From Oligoflexus sp. (GTDB lineage Bacteria; Bdellovibrionota_B; Oligoflexia; Oligoflexales; Oligoflexaceae): DNA of 64,000 nucleotides. This document shows positions 9,225 to 18,029 of this stretch, piece by piece (the stretch's first letter is position 1; each line of letters starts with the position of its first letter). The stretch covers positions 122,521 through 186,520 of the forward strand of contig JACMPP010000114.1 in the NCBI GenBank assembly GCA_014377445.1, in the 5' to 3' direction. Below the pieces are notes generated by a model. It was not told the origin of the DNA. It saw nothing but the letters and a program-made list of their open reading frames with translations, and made no database searches. Position numbers and translations under genes: made by a program.

Positions 9225-10401
9225 TGACGAAGCTCCGGAAACCTTTTTGGTTCATCTTAAGTTGATGTTCGATCGTATTTTTGCCCATGTGGCTCATCGC
9301 CTTGACTTCAGGATTAACGAAATCAAGCTTGTCGAGGTAAGTCTTGTAGTGCTCGCGCGCTGTTTCATGCGTTTTGCGCGAGTTATGCATGCCTTGGGAT
9401 TCCTTGGTAAAACAATCTTTTACCATTTGAACCGCCGCGGCGTGATCCATCGCAAAGGCCGGCGAACGGAGGATGCGGTAGACCGTTTGATAGAGAGCCG
9501 GGTCATACCAAAAGATGCCGTTGATCGCTGTTGAGAAGTTAAAATGGTCCTTCTGTACGCCCAACATAAGTTTGTTGGTAATTTTTCTCTCGAAGGCCGT
9601 AGGAGCCTTGATGCTTTTGACTACATCGTGCGAGATCAATTTCGAAGTGTTAAAGTGGTAGCTCTCATCGAGGAAGTGGTGAAAGCTCACCTGGCTTGGA
9701 ATCGGCATGGAGGTTCTATCGCTGGAATCGATGACGTGCTGGGACAGTTGGTGCTGAACGAGTTTACCGTTCAAGGTTCTCAATCCACGGACTGTGAAGT
9801 ACTGACAGCCAAGGAAGGCATTGCCGGTGGAGAGGACGCTGTAAGCCTGGATCTGCATTCGACGCCAGTATTCTTTCACTCGGTTCGAGTTGTGAAAGAT
9901 CATGGTGTCGACATGGTAAGCCCGCATGGGGTAGGTAAACATGCGTTCACCAAAGACTTCGTATTCGATATCTTCGCTGATTTTCTTAAACGCTGCGATA
10001 TGAGCGCGTTCTTGAGAGGATTCAAGGTCGAGGCCGTCACAAACCACTCGAAAATCTTCGACGGAATAGAGTCCCGCACCGGCCGCTTGGTTCAAATAAA
10101 TTGTCGCGATTTCTGCCGAAATAATCTGGCAGTAATAAGCGACCCAGTACAGGTGATTCAGCAGCTTTTTCTGAGCTTCCGAGGATTCATCCCAAAGACG
10201 GGTTCCGAAGAGAAGGGAAAACTGTTCCTGTTGCCAGTAGCTATCTTTGCATTCGTTGTATTGAAAGCGGTTGGAAAGATCATCCAATTCATCCGAGTTA
10301 TCCTGAGCCTTGTTACGCTTGCTATTCAGAGCGATTTTTTTGGTCGTCGAGAGATCGGTCGCAAGCGAGAGGGCAGTCGTCTGGAAAAGATGGGGATGCA
10401 T
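9214..10401 (-). CDS. AurF-like diiron oxygenase (p-aminobenzoate N-oxygenase family)
   Basis: 395 residues from ATG 10401, which has AAGGACACC upstream; a longer frame to 10617 would run into the preceding gene. Visible candidate metal ligands are E97, E131-x2-H134 and H242-x3-E246-x2-H249. Spacing and order match the known AurF ligands (E101, E136, H139, H223, E227, H230), whose enzyme oxidises an arylamine to a nitro group. A carboxylate equivalent to AurF E196 is not obvious between residues 190 and 230, which needs a proper alignment. In context it could oxidise an amine or act as a different diiron oxygenase. Family call is good; activity is inference. Confidence 0.75.
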   Translation of the reverse strand: MHPHLFQTTALSLATDLSTTKKIALNSKRNKAQDNSDELDDLSNRFQYNECKDSYWQQEQFSLLFGTRLWDESSEAQKKLLNHLYWVAYYCQIISAEIATIYLNQAAGAGLYSVEDFRVVCDGLDLESSQERAHIAAFKKISEDIEYEVFGERMFTYPMRAYHVDTMIFHNSNRVKEYWRRMQIQAYSVLSTGNAFLGCQYFTVRGLRTLNGKLVQHQLSQHVIDSSDRTSMPIPSQVSFHHFLDESYHFNTSKLISHDVVKSIKAPTAFERKITNKLMLGVQKDHFNFSTAINGIFWYDPALYQTVYRILRSPAFAMDHAAAVQMVKDCFTKESQGMHNSRKTHETAREHYKTYLDKLDFVNPEVKAMSHMGKNTIEHQLKMNQKGFRSFVNGF

Positions 10402-10418
10402 AATAGGTGTCCTTACTC

Positions 10419-11315
10419 TTATTGAGCAACAGTGAGTTGGAAGAATTTTTCGCTGTCGAGCTGATCGACGAAGCACTGAGCTCCCCCTACCTGCAGGATC
10501 CGGCGAAGCTGCTGAAGTTTCTGAGGAGTCTCCACCACATGATCTAACTCCGAAAAGAACACCGTAGGCGACTCGCCTTCGGCAAGATACCTTTGCAAAA
10601 TCGTGGCCACGCTCCAAGGTCCTGCGGCGACCATTGACAAAAGCGATTTGAGCGTCCTAAGACCATGATTTCTTTGATCATCGGTCAAGGAATCCAGATT
10701 CAAAAGGGCGATTCCGCTGCCATGATGACGAGCTTCGTCCTGAAGGATCTGTCGGAATTCGTCCGCGAGTCCAGGATTTAGACAGTCTTTTTGAAGCTTC
10801 TTATAGTGCAGGAGACCCCATCCTTCGAGAAAAACCTGAATGATCAACGTGAGGGTCATACGATCGCCCTCCTCGATCGCCGCTTTTAACAAACCGAGAA
10901 AGGGATCGCTCGCGAGATCCGACGGTTCATGGGGGATGTACGCGGCTATCGCTTGATAATGAGCCGCTTCCTGCGCTGCGAATTGGCTGTAGAGAATACG
11001 CGACTCCAGATCGTCGGAGAGAAGAACCATCTTGGAGGCGAAGGCCATGCCCGCTCTTTCAATTGCGAAAGCCTCACGAAGGAGCGCATAGCTGCAATCG
11101 GCGAGTATCTTATTTTGAATCTCGGACGACGCATCCCGATAGGCTTTCACGCGATCGAGACCAAGGCTTTCCGCGCTCCAATAAATCGCATCGGATTCAG
11201 CCGAAAAGGCTTTCCCGTAGTTCTTATTGCTGCGTTTGAGGATGCCTTCCAAAACTTTGTTGTCTCTATGATTCGGGAAGTTCATCCACGCATTGACGTC
11301 CAGATTCGCGCTCAT
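10419..11315 (-). CDS. ferritin-like diiron carboxylate protein
   Basis: 298 residues, strongly helical. Two ExxH motifs (E116-AA-H119 and E194-AR-H197) and additional carboxylates (E81 or E86, and E164) form the classic four-helix diiron ligand set (E, ExxH, E, ExxH). Such proteins include oxygenases, desaturases and storage proteins. The length and the operon favour an enzyme over storage. Its stop precedes the AurF-like start by 17 bp and its own start overlaps the SDR stop by 4 bp. I cannot name a subfamily. Confidence 0.75.
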   Translation of the reverse strand: MSANLDVNAWMNFPNHRDNKVLEGILKRSNKNYGKAFSAESDAIYWSAESLGLDRVKAYRDASSEIQNKILADCSYALLREAFAIERAGMAFASKMVLLSDDLESRILYSQFAAQEAAHYQAIAAYIPHEPSDLASDPFLGLLKAAIEEGDRMTLTLIIQVFLEGWGLLHYKKLQKDCLNPGLADEFRQILQDEARHHGSGIALLNLDSLTDDQRNHGLRTLKSLLSMVAAGPWSVATILQRYLAEGESPTVFFSELDHVVETPQKLQQLRRILQVGGAQCFVDQLDSEKFFQLTVAQ

Positions 11316-12163
11316 AGGGAATTCCTTCTCTGCAGACTGTTCATGATATTGCTAACGATGCGATGCCAGAGGTTGGCTGGCAATATTTTGCCCAATAGCG
11401 CTGTCATCACAGCATCCGAACCAATCAGGTGACGGAGGCCTTTGGGCCGTTTCTCTAAGAGTGAAACCATTTTTTGACCGACAGGCGATATACTTTTGCC
11501 TTGGTTACGTCGAGAGATTTTCTCTCGAAGGATTTGGTAACCTTTGGTCGCCGCGACGTAAGCGGAAGCTTCGGCAGGTTGAGACCAATCGAGAGACGTT
11601 CCAAATCCTGTAGGGTAACCGCCTGGCTCGAGCAGGTAGCAATCAACTTGGTACGGTTTTAGTTCAGCAGAAAGGGATTCCATCCAACCTTCGACAGCGA
11701 ATTTGCTTGCACAGTAAGCTCCAGTTAACGGGAGGGAATGCCGACCGACTATCGAACTGACAGTGAGAAGCACACCTCGACTTTTACGCAATGCGGGAAG
11801 AAGTTTTTGGGTCAGCGTAAAGGTGCCGAAGAAGTTGACTTCCATCTGCCGGCGCAGACTTTCATCCGTGGTATCTTCGGTCGCTCCAAACAATCCGTAG
11901 CCCGCATTATTTATAAGCCCATCAATAGGCGCGCGGGTGTCAAGCAACTGGGCCAAAGCTTCGATCGATTTACGATCGGTAAGGTCCAATTCCAATATTT
12001 CGATACGATCAGGATATTTTGCCAAAAGACCGGCAAATAATGGGATTCGCGTCTGACCTCCACGCACGGCGACAAGCACTTTCCAGCCTTTGGCCAGAAA
12101 TTCTTCGCAAGCGCTAAGTCCAAAGCCCGACGATGCACCGGTTATCAATACTGTCTTTTGCAT
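11312..12163 (-). CDS. short-chain dehydrogenase/reductase
   Basis: A classical SDR of about 283 residues. The cofactor loop is TGASSGFG near residue 10, followed by NNAGYG, then the catalytic Ser and YCASK (Tyr-x3-Lys), with a PG motif after the active site. It likely reduces or oxidises a carbonyl/alcohol with NAD(P)H. Of two ATGs two codons apart I prefer 12163, because AAGG sits 6 bases before it and directly abuts the earlier one. The gene overlaps the next by 4 bp (ATGA) and lies 2-8 bp from the previous one, so it belongs to the oxidative operon. Confidence 0.9.
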   Translation of the reverse strand: MQKTVLITGASSGFGLSACEEFLAKGWKVLVAVRGGQTRIPLFAGLLAKYPDRIEILELDLTDRKSIEALAQLLDTRAPIDGLINNAGYGLFGATEDTTDESLRRQMEVNFFGTFTLTQKLLPALRKSRGVLLTVSSIVGRHSLPLTGAYCASKFAVEGWMESLSAELKPYQVDCYLLEPGGYPTGFGTSLDWSQPAEASAYVAATKGYQILREKISRRNQGKSISPVGQKMVSLLEKRPKGLRHLIGSDAVMTALLGKILPANLWHRIVSNIMNSLQRRNSL

Positions 12164-12171
12164 ATTCATCC

Positions 12172-12963
12172 TTAGTTGACCGCTTCTTTGATACTTTTTC
12201 TACGAAGGCTCTGGAGCGGCTTCAGCAGAGTTTGCATGCTACAGAGTTTCACCATCGATTTATGGTAGTAGTGAAACGGCATCTTGAGTGACATCTCGGC
12301 GAGACAGGCGAGTTCTTCGCCGTCTTTCCAAGCCGGATTCCGCTCGTTGAAGAACTGAATACGGGGATGTTTCAACAAGCGCTGATCGATGTCAGCCACA
12401 CCCAGTTTGAGTCGGGCTGCCTTGTCCGATGGAAAGACCAGAGTTCCGTTGTCCCGATAGCAGCCGGGAAAGAGACGATCCGAAGCCTGCTTGATAAGAT
12501 CAACCATCGGTTCCGGCGTTTCTTTTTCAAAGCGCGGATAATGCTCTTTGAAATTATTCGCCATCAAGAGGTAGGTCTTGTAGCCCTTTGAGATCAGGAA
12601 CCAGTAAAGAGGCACGCTTGGATGCGCGAGCTTTTTCTTGAACATGTATATAAGGAAAGCGACGCCGAGACTGCGCTGTCCCCAAAATCGTTCGTGAATA
12701 ATGGTATCGCCGCTAAACACACATGGGATCTGCTTATGGCCTTGCTTCATCATGAAAGTCACGAGGGTTGAGAAGCCCTGCAGATTGCCTTCCTGACGAT
12801 CAAAAAGCAAAATCACTTCGGTTTTTTTCATCAGATCCGCGACGAAGCCTTCGAAGCTGATTTGATCATAGTACGTTTCATAAAGGCCGTACATCGACCG
12901 AATGATGTGATCATTCAGATCGGTCGTAAATTGAACTTTCCAATAGAGCTTGCTGTTAAACAC
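12172..12963 (-). CDS. conserved hypothetical protein, possibly GNAT-like
   Basis: 263 residues with no motif I can name securely. The pattern resembles a GNAT-like acyltransferase fold: an N-terminal amphipathic helix, a strand VILLFDR, FSTLVTF, a loop CVFSGDTIIHERFWGQ then LGVAFLIYMF, and a strand LYWFLISKGYKTYL. This is a weak structural guess. The C-terminal 60 residues are basic and aromatic (FHYYHKSMVKL). Position between the second Rieske gene (1 bp gap) and the SDR (a few bp) says it acts in the same pathway. Confidence 0.7.
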   Translation of the reverse strand: MFNSKLYWKVQFTTDLNDHIIRSMYGLYETYYDQISFEGFVADLMKKTEVILLFDRQEGNLQGFSTLVTFMMKQGHKQIPCVFSGDTIIHERFWGQRSLGVAFLIYMFKKKLAHPSVPLYWFLISKGYKTYLLMANNFKEHYPRFEKETPEPMVDLIKQASDRLFPGCYRDNGTLVFPSDKAARLKLGVADIDQRLLKHPRIQFFNERNPAWKDGEELACLAEMSLKMPFHYYHKSMVKLCSMQTLLKPLQSLRRKSIKEAVN

Positions 12964-12964
12964 T

Positions 12965-13987
12965 TCAGCCTCCTACTTTTGGCTGGCGAAAGCCCCAGCT
13001 TACGTGCGGCAAACCATCGACATGCTGAACAAATCGCATGATCGCGGCATCCTGGGCAATAGGATGTTTCAATTCGAACCGTATTGTCTGGAATATTTTA
13101 GTATCGCCATTCGCGAAGTATTTACCGAGAATGTAGGTGATGCCGAGTAGAATTCGGTTTACAATCGCTCCGATAATTCCTTTTCGTTTCTTTGTGATAA
13201 CAAGCGTGCGCCCTTCAGCTTTGCCATCAGCAGTTGGTCTTAGAGCAAACATGATGTGAAAATGGAGGAAATCCGGACCGATTGTCACTGTTCCGTTGCT
13301 ACCGTTCCAATAGGAAAGGTCGTAAGTCAACGCCTTGTCATAAAAGCGGCCGATCGCCCGCAGCCACCACTTATCTTTAGGAATATACGTACTGTTGGCG
13401 AAAACAAGGGCCTTGCCGCCTTCGATGTCATTGGGGACAAGGTTGAGCTTGACGGGAAGGTTGTGTACCGATGCAAAGTGCTGAACATCGATGGCGTTGA
13501 TCATCACGACATGTGGATGACAATTCTTTACGAAACTGTTGGCCACGATAGCATCGATCTCAATCTCCTTGAGTTCCGGTACAAAAGGCACAGGCTGATC
13601 CGGCTCACCGGCGCCAACCCAGAGCCATACCATCCCATATTTTTCTGCTGTATGCCAGGCCTTCGTTGCCACCTTTAGAGGCTTGGGCAGGCAGGGAATG
13701 TCTGTACACTGACCTTCGCCATCAAATTTCCAGAAGTGGAAAAGGCAACGGATTTGGTCGCCTTCCACGCGGCCTTCCGCAAGGTGAGCCCCCATATGGG
13801 GACAATAGGCGTCAAGAACGCTGAGCTTGCCGCTTTCGCCGCGGAAGACGACGAGTTCATGCTCGAGAAATTTAAGAGCCTTCACGCCTTTCAATGGAAC
13901 CTCAGCGGATGCGATCGCCCAGTACCAACCTTCGATAATCTTGTCTTTGGAACCGAACACGGAAAGGGGCGCCTGCTGGGTCGACAT
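12965..13987 (-). CDS. Rieske (2Fe-2S) non-heme iron oxygenase, second of two
   Basis: 340 residues. Rieske ligands are C62-P-H64 and C81-x2-H84 (YCPHMGAHL and CLFHFW); iron-site residues are D167-x2-H170-x4-H175. It shares the overall plan of the other Rieske protein in the operon but is clearly divergent from it, so the two probably act on different positions or substrates. The sequence CPHMGAHL with CLFHFW recalls the KshA/DAF36-type branch that acts on steroids, which is only suggestive. It is the first gene of the operon, starting 174 bp from the divergent GH3-family gene. Confidence 0.93.
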   Translation of the reverse strand: MSTQQAPLSVFGSKDKIIEGWYWAIASAEVPLKGVKALKFLEHELVVFRGESGKLSVLDAYCPHMGAHLAEGRVEGDQIRCLFHFWKFDGEGQCTDIPCLPKPLKVATKAWHTAEKYGMVWLWVGAGEPDQPVPFVPELKEIEIDAIVANSFVKNCHPHVVMINAIDVQHFASVHNLPVKLNLVPNDIEGGKALVFANSTYIPKDKWWLRAIGRFYDKALTYDLSYWNGSNGTVTIGPDFLHFHIMFALRPTADGKAEGRTLVITKKRKGIIGAIVNRILLGITYILGKYFANGDTKIFQTIRFELKHPIAQDAAIMRFVQHVDGLPHVSWGFRQPKVGG

Positions 13988-14161
13988 GAAGAACTCCGAT
14001 AATTAAATGGTTAAGAGAAAGTGTGTTTAAGCTGTCCAAACTTCAGTCAGCTGACCTACTTCGACTTCACTTGCTTTCGAAGTCTGCAAGGGCTACCGTT
14101 TAACCCTGTAATCTTTTCAAACATTTACGTGAGCAACAGCTACGGCCTGGGCATCAAGAAT
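13988..14161. promoter_or_regulatory. divergent promoter region of the oxidative cluster
   Basis: This 174-bp gap drives the eight-gene minus-strand operon and the two-gene plus-strand operon. It contains a perfect 10-bp palindrome GTCAGCTGAC at 14046-14055, just outside the minus-strand promoter zone, and an imperfect inverted repeat around CTTCGA...TTCGAAG at about 14059-14084. A regulator common to both operons is plausible. No convincing -35/-10 pair could be picked by eye. Confidence 0.4.
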
Positions 14162-15760
14162 ATGTTGAAACTGCTTCTTATCTTCACAATCCGTTGTCTC
14201 AGCCGCCTGGCCAGTTTCAAAGAAAGGCGAAAGCTCCTGGATAGCCTTGGGGACCCTGAGTTAGCACAATTAAAGCTATTAGGCCAGTTACAGCTAAAAT
14301 TAAAGCACTCCGAACGAATAAAACATTTCCGATGGTCATCGCGATCAGATTATTCTGATTTTGTGATGAAAATCCCCTGCGTGAATTACGACGATCTGGA
14401 GCCTTTTATCCAAAAGCAAATGCGAGACTCTACACATGAGTTGAGTGCAGATGAGGTTGCCTTCTACGAAAGGACCTCTGGTTCCAGTGGTAATGCAAAG
14501 TTCATTCCATATACGAAATCTTACTTAAAAATCCTAAACCGGCTGTTTCTACTGTGGGTCGACGATCTCATAAATAGTCATTTACGCTTTCGCACGGCTA
14601 AGACATTTCTTTGCGTGACTCCGGCTTTACATCAGGATGAGCAGGGCTCGTCCGTGCAAATCGGTAGTAATACGGATGTCGACTACGTTGCACCATGGCT
14701 TGGCTTCGTCACCGAGCAGTTCCTCGCTGCGCCGCTCAATTTGAGCCGGGTGCGCGATGCTAAGGTTTACCGAGATTTGCTTTGTCTCTATTTGCTGTCA
14801 GCCGATGATCTTGAGATCGTCTCCCTATGGAGCCCCAGCTTCTGGTTTGCGATGCTTGCGCACTGGAGCGACAACCGCGAACGACTGCACCCTCATCTAC
14901 AGAGCGGTCGTTACGAAGCTGGAGAAAGACAATGGACTTTCAAACCCCTCAATGATGCGCGCCTGAAACTCTTGCAGCAAAAAACTCCGGATTGGGATCA
15001 AGTCTGGCCGGATATCTCGCTCATTTCCTGTTGGGACCAGGCTCATGCCGCGAAGGGGGCCTACCGGTTGTCAAAAATGTTTCCCAAGGCCTTTCTCCAA
15101 GGCAAAGGGCTTTTGGCTACCGAAGCACCTGTTACCCTTCCCCTCATGCAGGCCAAAGTCTCGGTCCCTTTTCTCACTTCCGTCTTCATCGAGGGTGAGG
15201 ATCTGGAGGACCAGCAGATTTATCCGATCTGGAAATGGAAGCTCGATCATAGTTATCGCATCATAATAAGCGTTCCCAACGGCTTCCTGCGCTATCGCCT
15301 GGGCGACGTGGTCAAGGTCAGCACGTTCTATCTCAAAACCCCGATCTTTGAATTCATGGGGCGTGATGCCCAACTCATGGACATGGTCGGCGAGAAGCTC
15401 CTAGAGGACTTCGCCTACTCGGCACTCAACACGTTCGGGCCACTTGCCGGGCAAACAGCCTTTTTCCCTGTGCAAAACGCCCATTCATCCTTTTACGTTC
15501 TCATGATGGAAAGCGAGCAGCCCGGCCTCAGCGCAGCCGCTCTTGATGAGGCTCTGATGCAGTCGCATCATTATCGACTGGCAAGAAATCTTGGGCAACT
15601 TCAACCCCTGCAAATCGCGTATAGCCGGACCTGGACCCAACGGTATTTTGATTTGGCTGAAAAGCGCGGCCAACAGCTTGGCAATATCAAGCTCGCGTCC
15701 TTTCACAAACGAATCTATTCGGAAGATGAAATGCACTTCCTGCGAGGTTTCGATTCATGA
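14162..15760 (+). CDS. GH3-family acyl-acid amido synthetase-like protein
   Basis: 532 residues from ATG 14162; the frame is open further upstream to 14021, and the exact start is uncertain because no strong ribosome site precedes it. Seen: the adenylation P-loop RTSGSSGNAKFIPYT near residues 104-117 and the later GRDAQLMDMVGEKL near 400, both typical of the GH3 family. Plant GH3 enzymes adenylate carboxylic acids such as auxin or jasmonate and couple them to amino acids. Bacterial homologues are mostly uncharacterised. Here it could activate the acid that the divergent operon oxidises. It overlaps the next gene by 4 bp. Confidence 0.85.
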   Translation: MLKLLLIFTIRCLSRLASFKERRKLLDSLGDPELAQLKLLGQLQLKLKHSERIKHFRWSSRSDYSDFVMKIPCVNYDDLEPFIQKQMRDSTHELSADEVAFYERTSGSSGNAKFIPYTKSYLKILNRLFLLWVDDLINSHLRFRTAKTFLCVTPALHQDEQGSSVQIGSNTDVDYVAPWLGFVTEQFLAAPLNLSRVRDAKVYRDLLCLYLLSADDLEIVSLWSPSFWFAMLAHWSDNRERLHPHLQSGRYEAGERQWTFKPLNDARLKLLQQKTPDWDQVWPDISLISCWDQAHAAKGAYRLSKMFPKAFLQGKGLLATEAPVTLPLMQAKVSVPFLTSVFIEGEDLEDQQIYPIWKWKLDHSYRIIISVPNGFLRYRLGDVVKVSTFYLKTPIFEFMGRDAQLMDMVGEKLLEDFAYSALNTFGPLAGQTAFFPVQNAHSSFYVLMMESEQPGLSAAALDEALMQSHHYRLARNLGQLQPLQIAYSRTWTQRYFDLAEKRGQQLGNIKLASFHKRIYSEDEMHFLRGFDS

Positions 15761-16380
15761 GTTTAATGGGCCGCTTCATGGCTTTTTTTCCGCTCATCCA
15801 TGCTCTGCTGATCGGGATCAACCTCGCTTCAGCATTCGTCTGTGCCTACTGCCTTATTTTTCTGCCCTTTAGCATTTGGATATTTCCCCTGCTCTGCTGG
15901 AGTTTGCACAATCGCATCTGGCCTCTTAAAAAGGGCCTTAGCCGTTTTGGTCGGCCTGAATATTCCCCTTGGTGGGGCAGCTATCAAATCCAGTATCTCT
16001 TTCTGCTCATTCCCAGCTTTGAAAGAATCCTTCACATCGTGCCAGGGCTGTTCAGCGCATGGCTGCGCGCCTGGGGCAGTGAAATTGGAAAACAAGTCTT
16101 TTGGACACCGCACACCCTTATTCTCGATCGGTCGCTTCTCAATTTTGGCGATGGCATTATCATTGGCCATCGTTGCTCGTTTTCCTCACATGTCATCTCT
16201 TTGAATAAAGCGGGCGAACTTATCCTCTTCGTTAAGCCTATCGAAATAGGACAGAAATGTTTCATCGGTGCGGGTTCGGATATCGGTCCTGGCGCGTCCG
16301 TTGATGCCGGTACACGCTTACCCGTGGAATCACGGCTCTATCCCAACCAAAAAGTTGGTCCGGAAAGCAGCGAGGAATGA
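15757..16380 (+). CDS. membrane-anchored hexapeptide-repeat acyltransferase
   Basis: 207 residues. The N-terminal half has two hydrophobic segments (residues about 8-50). The C-terminal half shows hexapeptide-repeat spacing with small and beta-branched residues (FGDGIIIGHRCSFSSHV, then IEIGQKCFIGAGSDIG, IGPGASVDAG), the left-handed beta-helix of acetyl/acyltransferases. The start overlaps the GH3-like stop (ATGA), so the two are translationally coupled. It may transfer an acyl group to the cluster product. Substrate unknown. Confidence 0.75.
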   Translation: MSLMGRFMAFFPLIHALLIGINLASAFVCAYCLIFLPFSIWIFPLLCWSLHNRIWPLKKGLSRFGRPEYSPWWGSYQIQYLFLLIPSFERILHIVPGLFSAWLRAWGSEIGKQVFWTPHTLILDRSLLNFGDGIIIGHRCSFSSHVISLNKAGELILFVKPIEIGQKCFIGAGSDIGPGASVDAGTRLPVESRLYPNQKVGPESSEE

Positions 16381-16541
16381 TAAGAGGGCGTAACACGCCA
16401 TGCACTCAAACTTTGCATCTATCCCCTAGCTTCAAATGCCAGTTTCTGATACTATCCCGCCTTAAATCTCAGAACCCCGGCCAGTTCCCACGAGACATGT
16501 ACATTTGACTATAGGGCTCCTACAATCAGAGGAAGGTCACT

Positions 16542-18017
16542 ATGACAGGTATTAAGCAAAGAGTTTTCAATCTCGGTCTTGCCTACGACGACGTTCTCCT
16601 CTTGCCCCAACATTCCGAAGTTCTCCCCCACGAAGCCAAACTCGACACCCAACTCTCGCGCAACATTAAGCTCAAAATTCCTTTGCTCTCCGCAGCAATG
16701 GATACTGTGACCGAAGCTAAATCTGCGATTATCATGGCCCAATCGGGTGGCATAGGCATCGTCCACAAGAACTTCTCGATCGAAGATCATGCCGAAGAAA
16801 TTCGTCAGGTGAAGAAGAGTGAATCGGGCATCGTCAAAGATCCGGTCACCATTTCCCCCACGCAGACCGTGGCGGATGTTCTCACTATTATGAAACGCGA
16901 GAAATTCTCAGGCTTTCCGGTCGTGGATCAGGGTCGCCTGGTCGGCATCATCACCGGTCGTGATCTTCGTTTTGAAAAAAACCCCCATCGCCTGGTGAGC
17001 GAGGTCATGACCAAAAATGTCATCACCTGCACACGCGAGACCACGCCCGATCAAGCCGAAGAACTTCTACATCGCCATCGCATCGAGAAACTTCCGGTGC
17101 TCGATGCCGACAAGAAATTGATCGGCATGTACACCTTTAAGGACATCAGCAAAGCCAAACTCTTTCCCAACGCTTCGAAAGACAGTTCAGGCCGCCTCCT
17201 CGTGGGCGCCGCAATTGGAGCCGGTGGAGACTTCATGGAGCGCGCGGAAGCCCTCATTCACGCCGGCGTCGATGTGCTTGTCATCGACACGGCGCACGGT
17301 CACTCTCAGGGCGTTATCAACGCCGTTAAGAAAGTCCGTGCGAGTTTCAAACAATCGAACTTTGACTTGATCGCTGGCAATATTGCGACAGCACAAGCCG
17401 TGGAAGCTCTTGCGGAGGCCGGTGTCGATGCTGTGAAGGTTGGGATCGGCCCCGGCAGTATCTGTACGACTCGTATCATCGCCGGAATCGGTGTACCGCA
17501 GTTTACTGCCGTAATGAACTGCTCCGACGCGGCTCGTCGGCTCGGCATTCCCACGATCGCCGATGGCGGCATAAAATACAGTGGCGACATCGTCAAGGCA
17601 CTTGCAGCCGGCGCCAGCACGGTCATGATCGGCTCGCTCTTTGCGGGCACCGACGAAGCGCCAGGCGAACTCATCATCTATCAAGGCAAGAGCTATAAAC
17701 AGTATCGCGGCATGGGCAGCCTCGGCGCGATGCGCAAGGGCAGCAAAGATCGTTATTTCCAGGCTAACGTTGAAGATCCGGGCAAATTGGTTCCGGAAGG
17801 AATCGAAGGCCGAATCCCTTACCGTGGTTCGCTCGCCGACAATATATTCCAGCTTATGGGCGGCCTGCGCTCAGCGATGGGCTACATCGGAGCGCCAAAT
17901 ATCGGCGAGCTCTATAAGCGTGCTGAATTCGTTCAGATCACGGCTTCCGGCTTGAAAGAAAGCCACGTGCATGATGTTTATATTACGCGTGAAGCTCCGA
18001 ACTATAAACTTGATTAA
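16542..18017 (+). CDS. guaB: inosine-5'-monophosphate dehydrogenase
   Basis: IMPDH oxidises IMP to XMP with NAD+, the committed step to guanine nucleotides. The 491 residues match bacterial IMPDH. The barrel N-terminal part has LTYDDVLL-like AYDDVLLLP and [12 protein letters not shown]. Two CBS domains occupy about residues 95-205. The catalytic loop [11 protein letters not shown] carries the active Cys. [16 protein letters not shown] is the flap region. Start supported by AGAGGAAGG upstream. It is followed after 12 bp by guaA. Confidence 0.98.
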   Translation: MTGIKQRVFNLGLAYDDVLLLPQHSEVLPHEAKLDTQLSRNIKLKIPLLSAAMDTVTEAKSAIIMAQSGGIGIVHKNFSIEDHAEEIRQVKKSESGIVKDPVTISPTQTVADVLTIMKREKFSGFPVVDQGRLVGIITGRDLRFEKNPHRLVSEVMTKNVITCTRETTPDQAEELLHRHRIEKLPVLDADKKLIGMYTFKDISKAKLFPNASKDSSGRLLVGAAIGAGGDFMERAEALIHAGVDVLVIDTAHGHSQGVINAVKKVRASFKQSNFDLIAGNIATAQAVEALAEAGVDAVKVGIGPGSICTTRIIAGIGVPQFTAVMNCSDAARRLGIPTIADGGIKYSGDIVKALAAGASTVMIGSLFAGTDEAPGELIIYQGKSYKQYRGMGSLGAMRKGSKDRYFQANVEDPGKLVPEGIEGRIPYRGSLADNIFQLMGGLRSAMGYIGAPNIGELYKRAEFVQITASGLKESHVHDVYITREAPNYKLD

Positions 18018-18029
18018 GGAGGCGATTCA

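Noticed and set aside
16381..16541. purine riboswitch before guaB
   Set aside because: No three-way-junction core or pairing pattern could be seen; the gap is short and unstructured.
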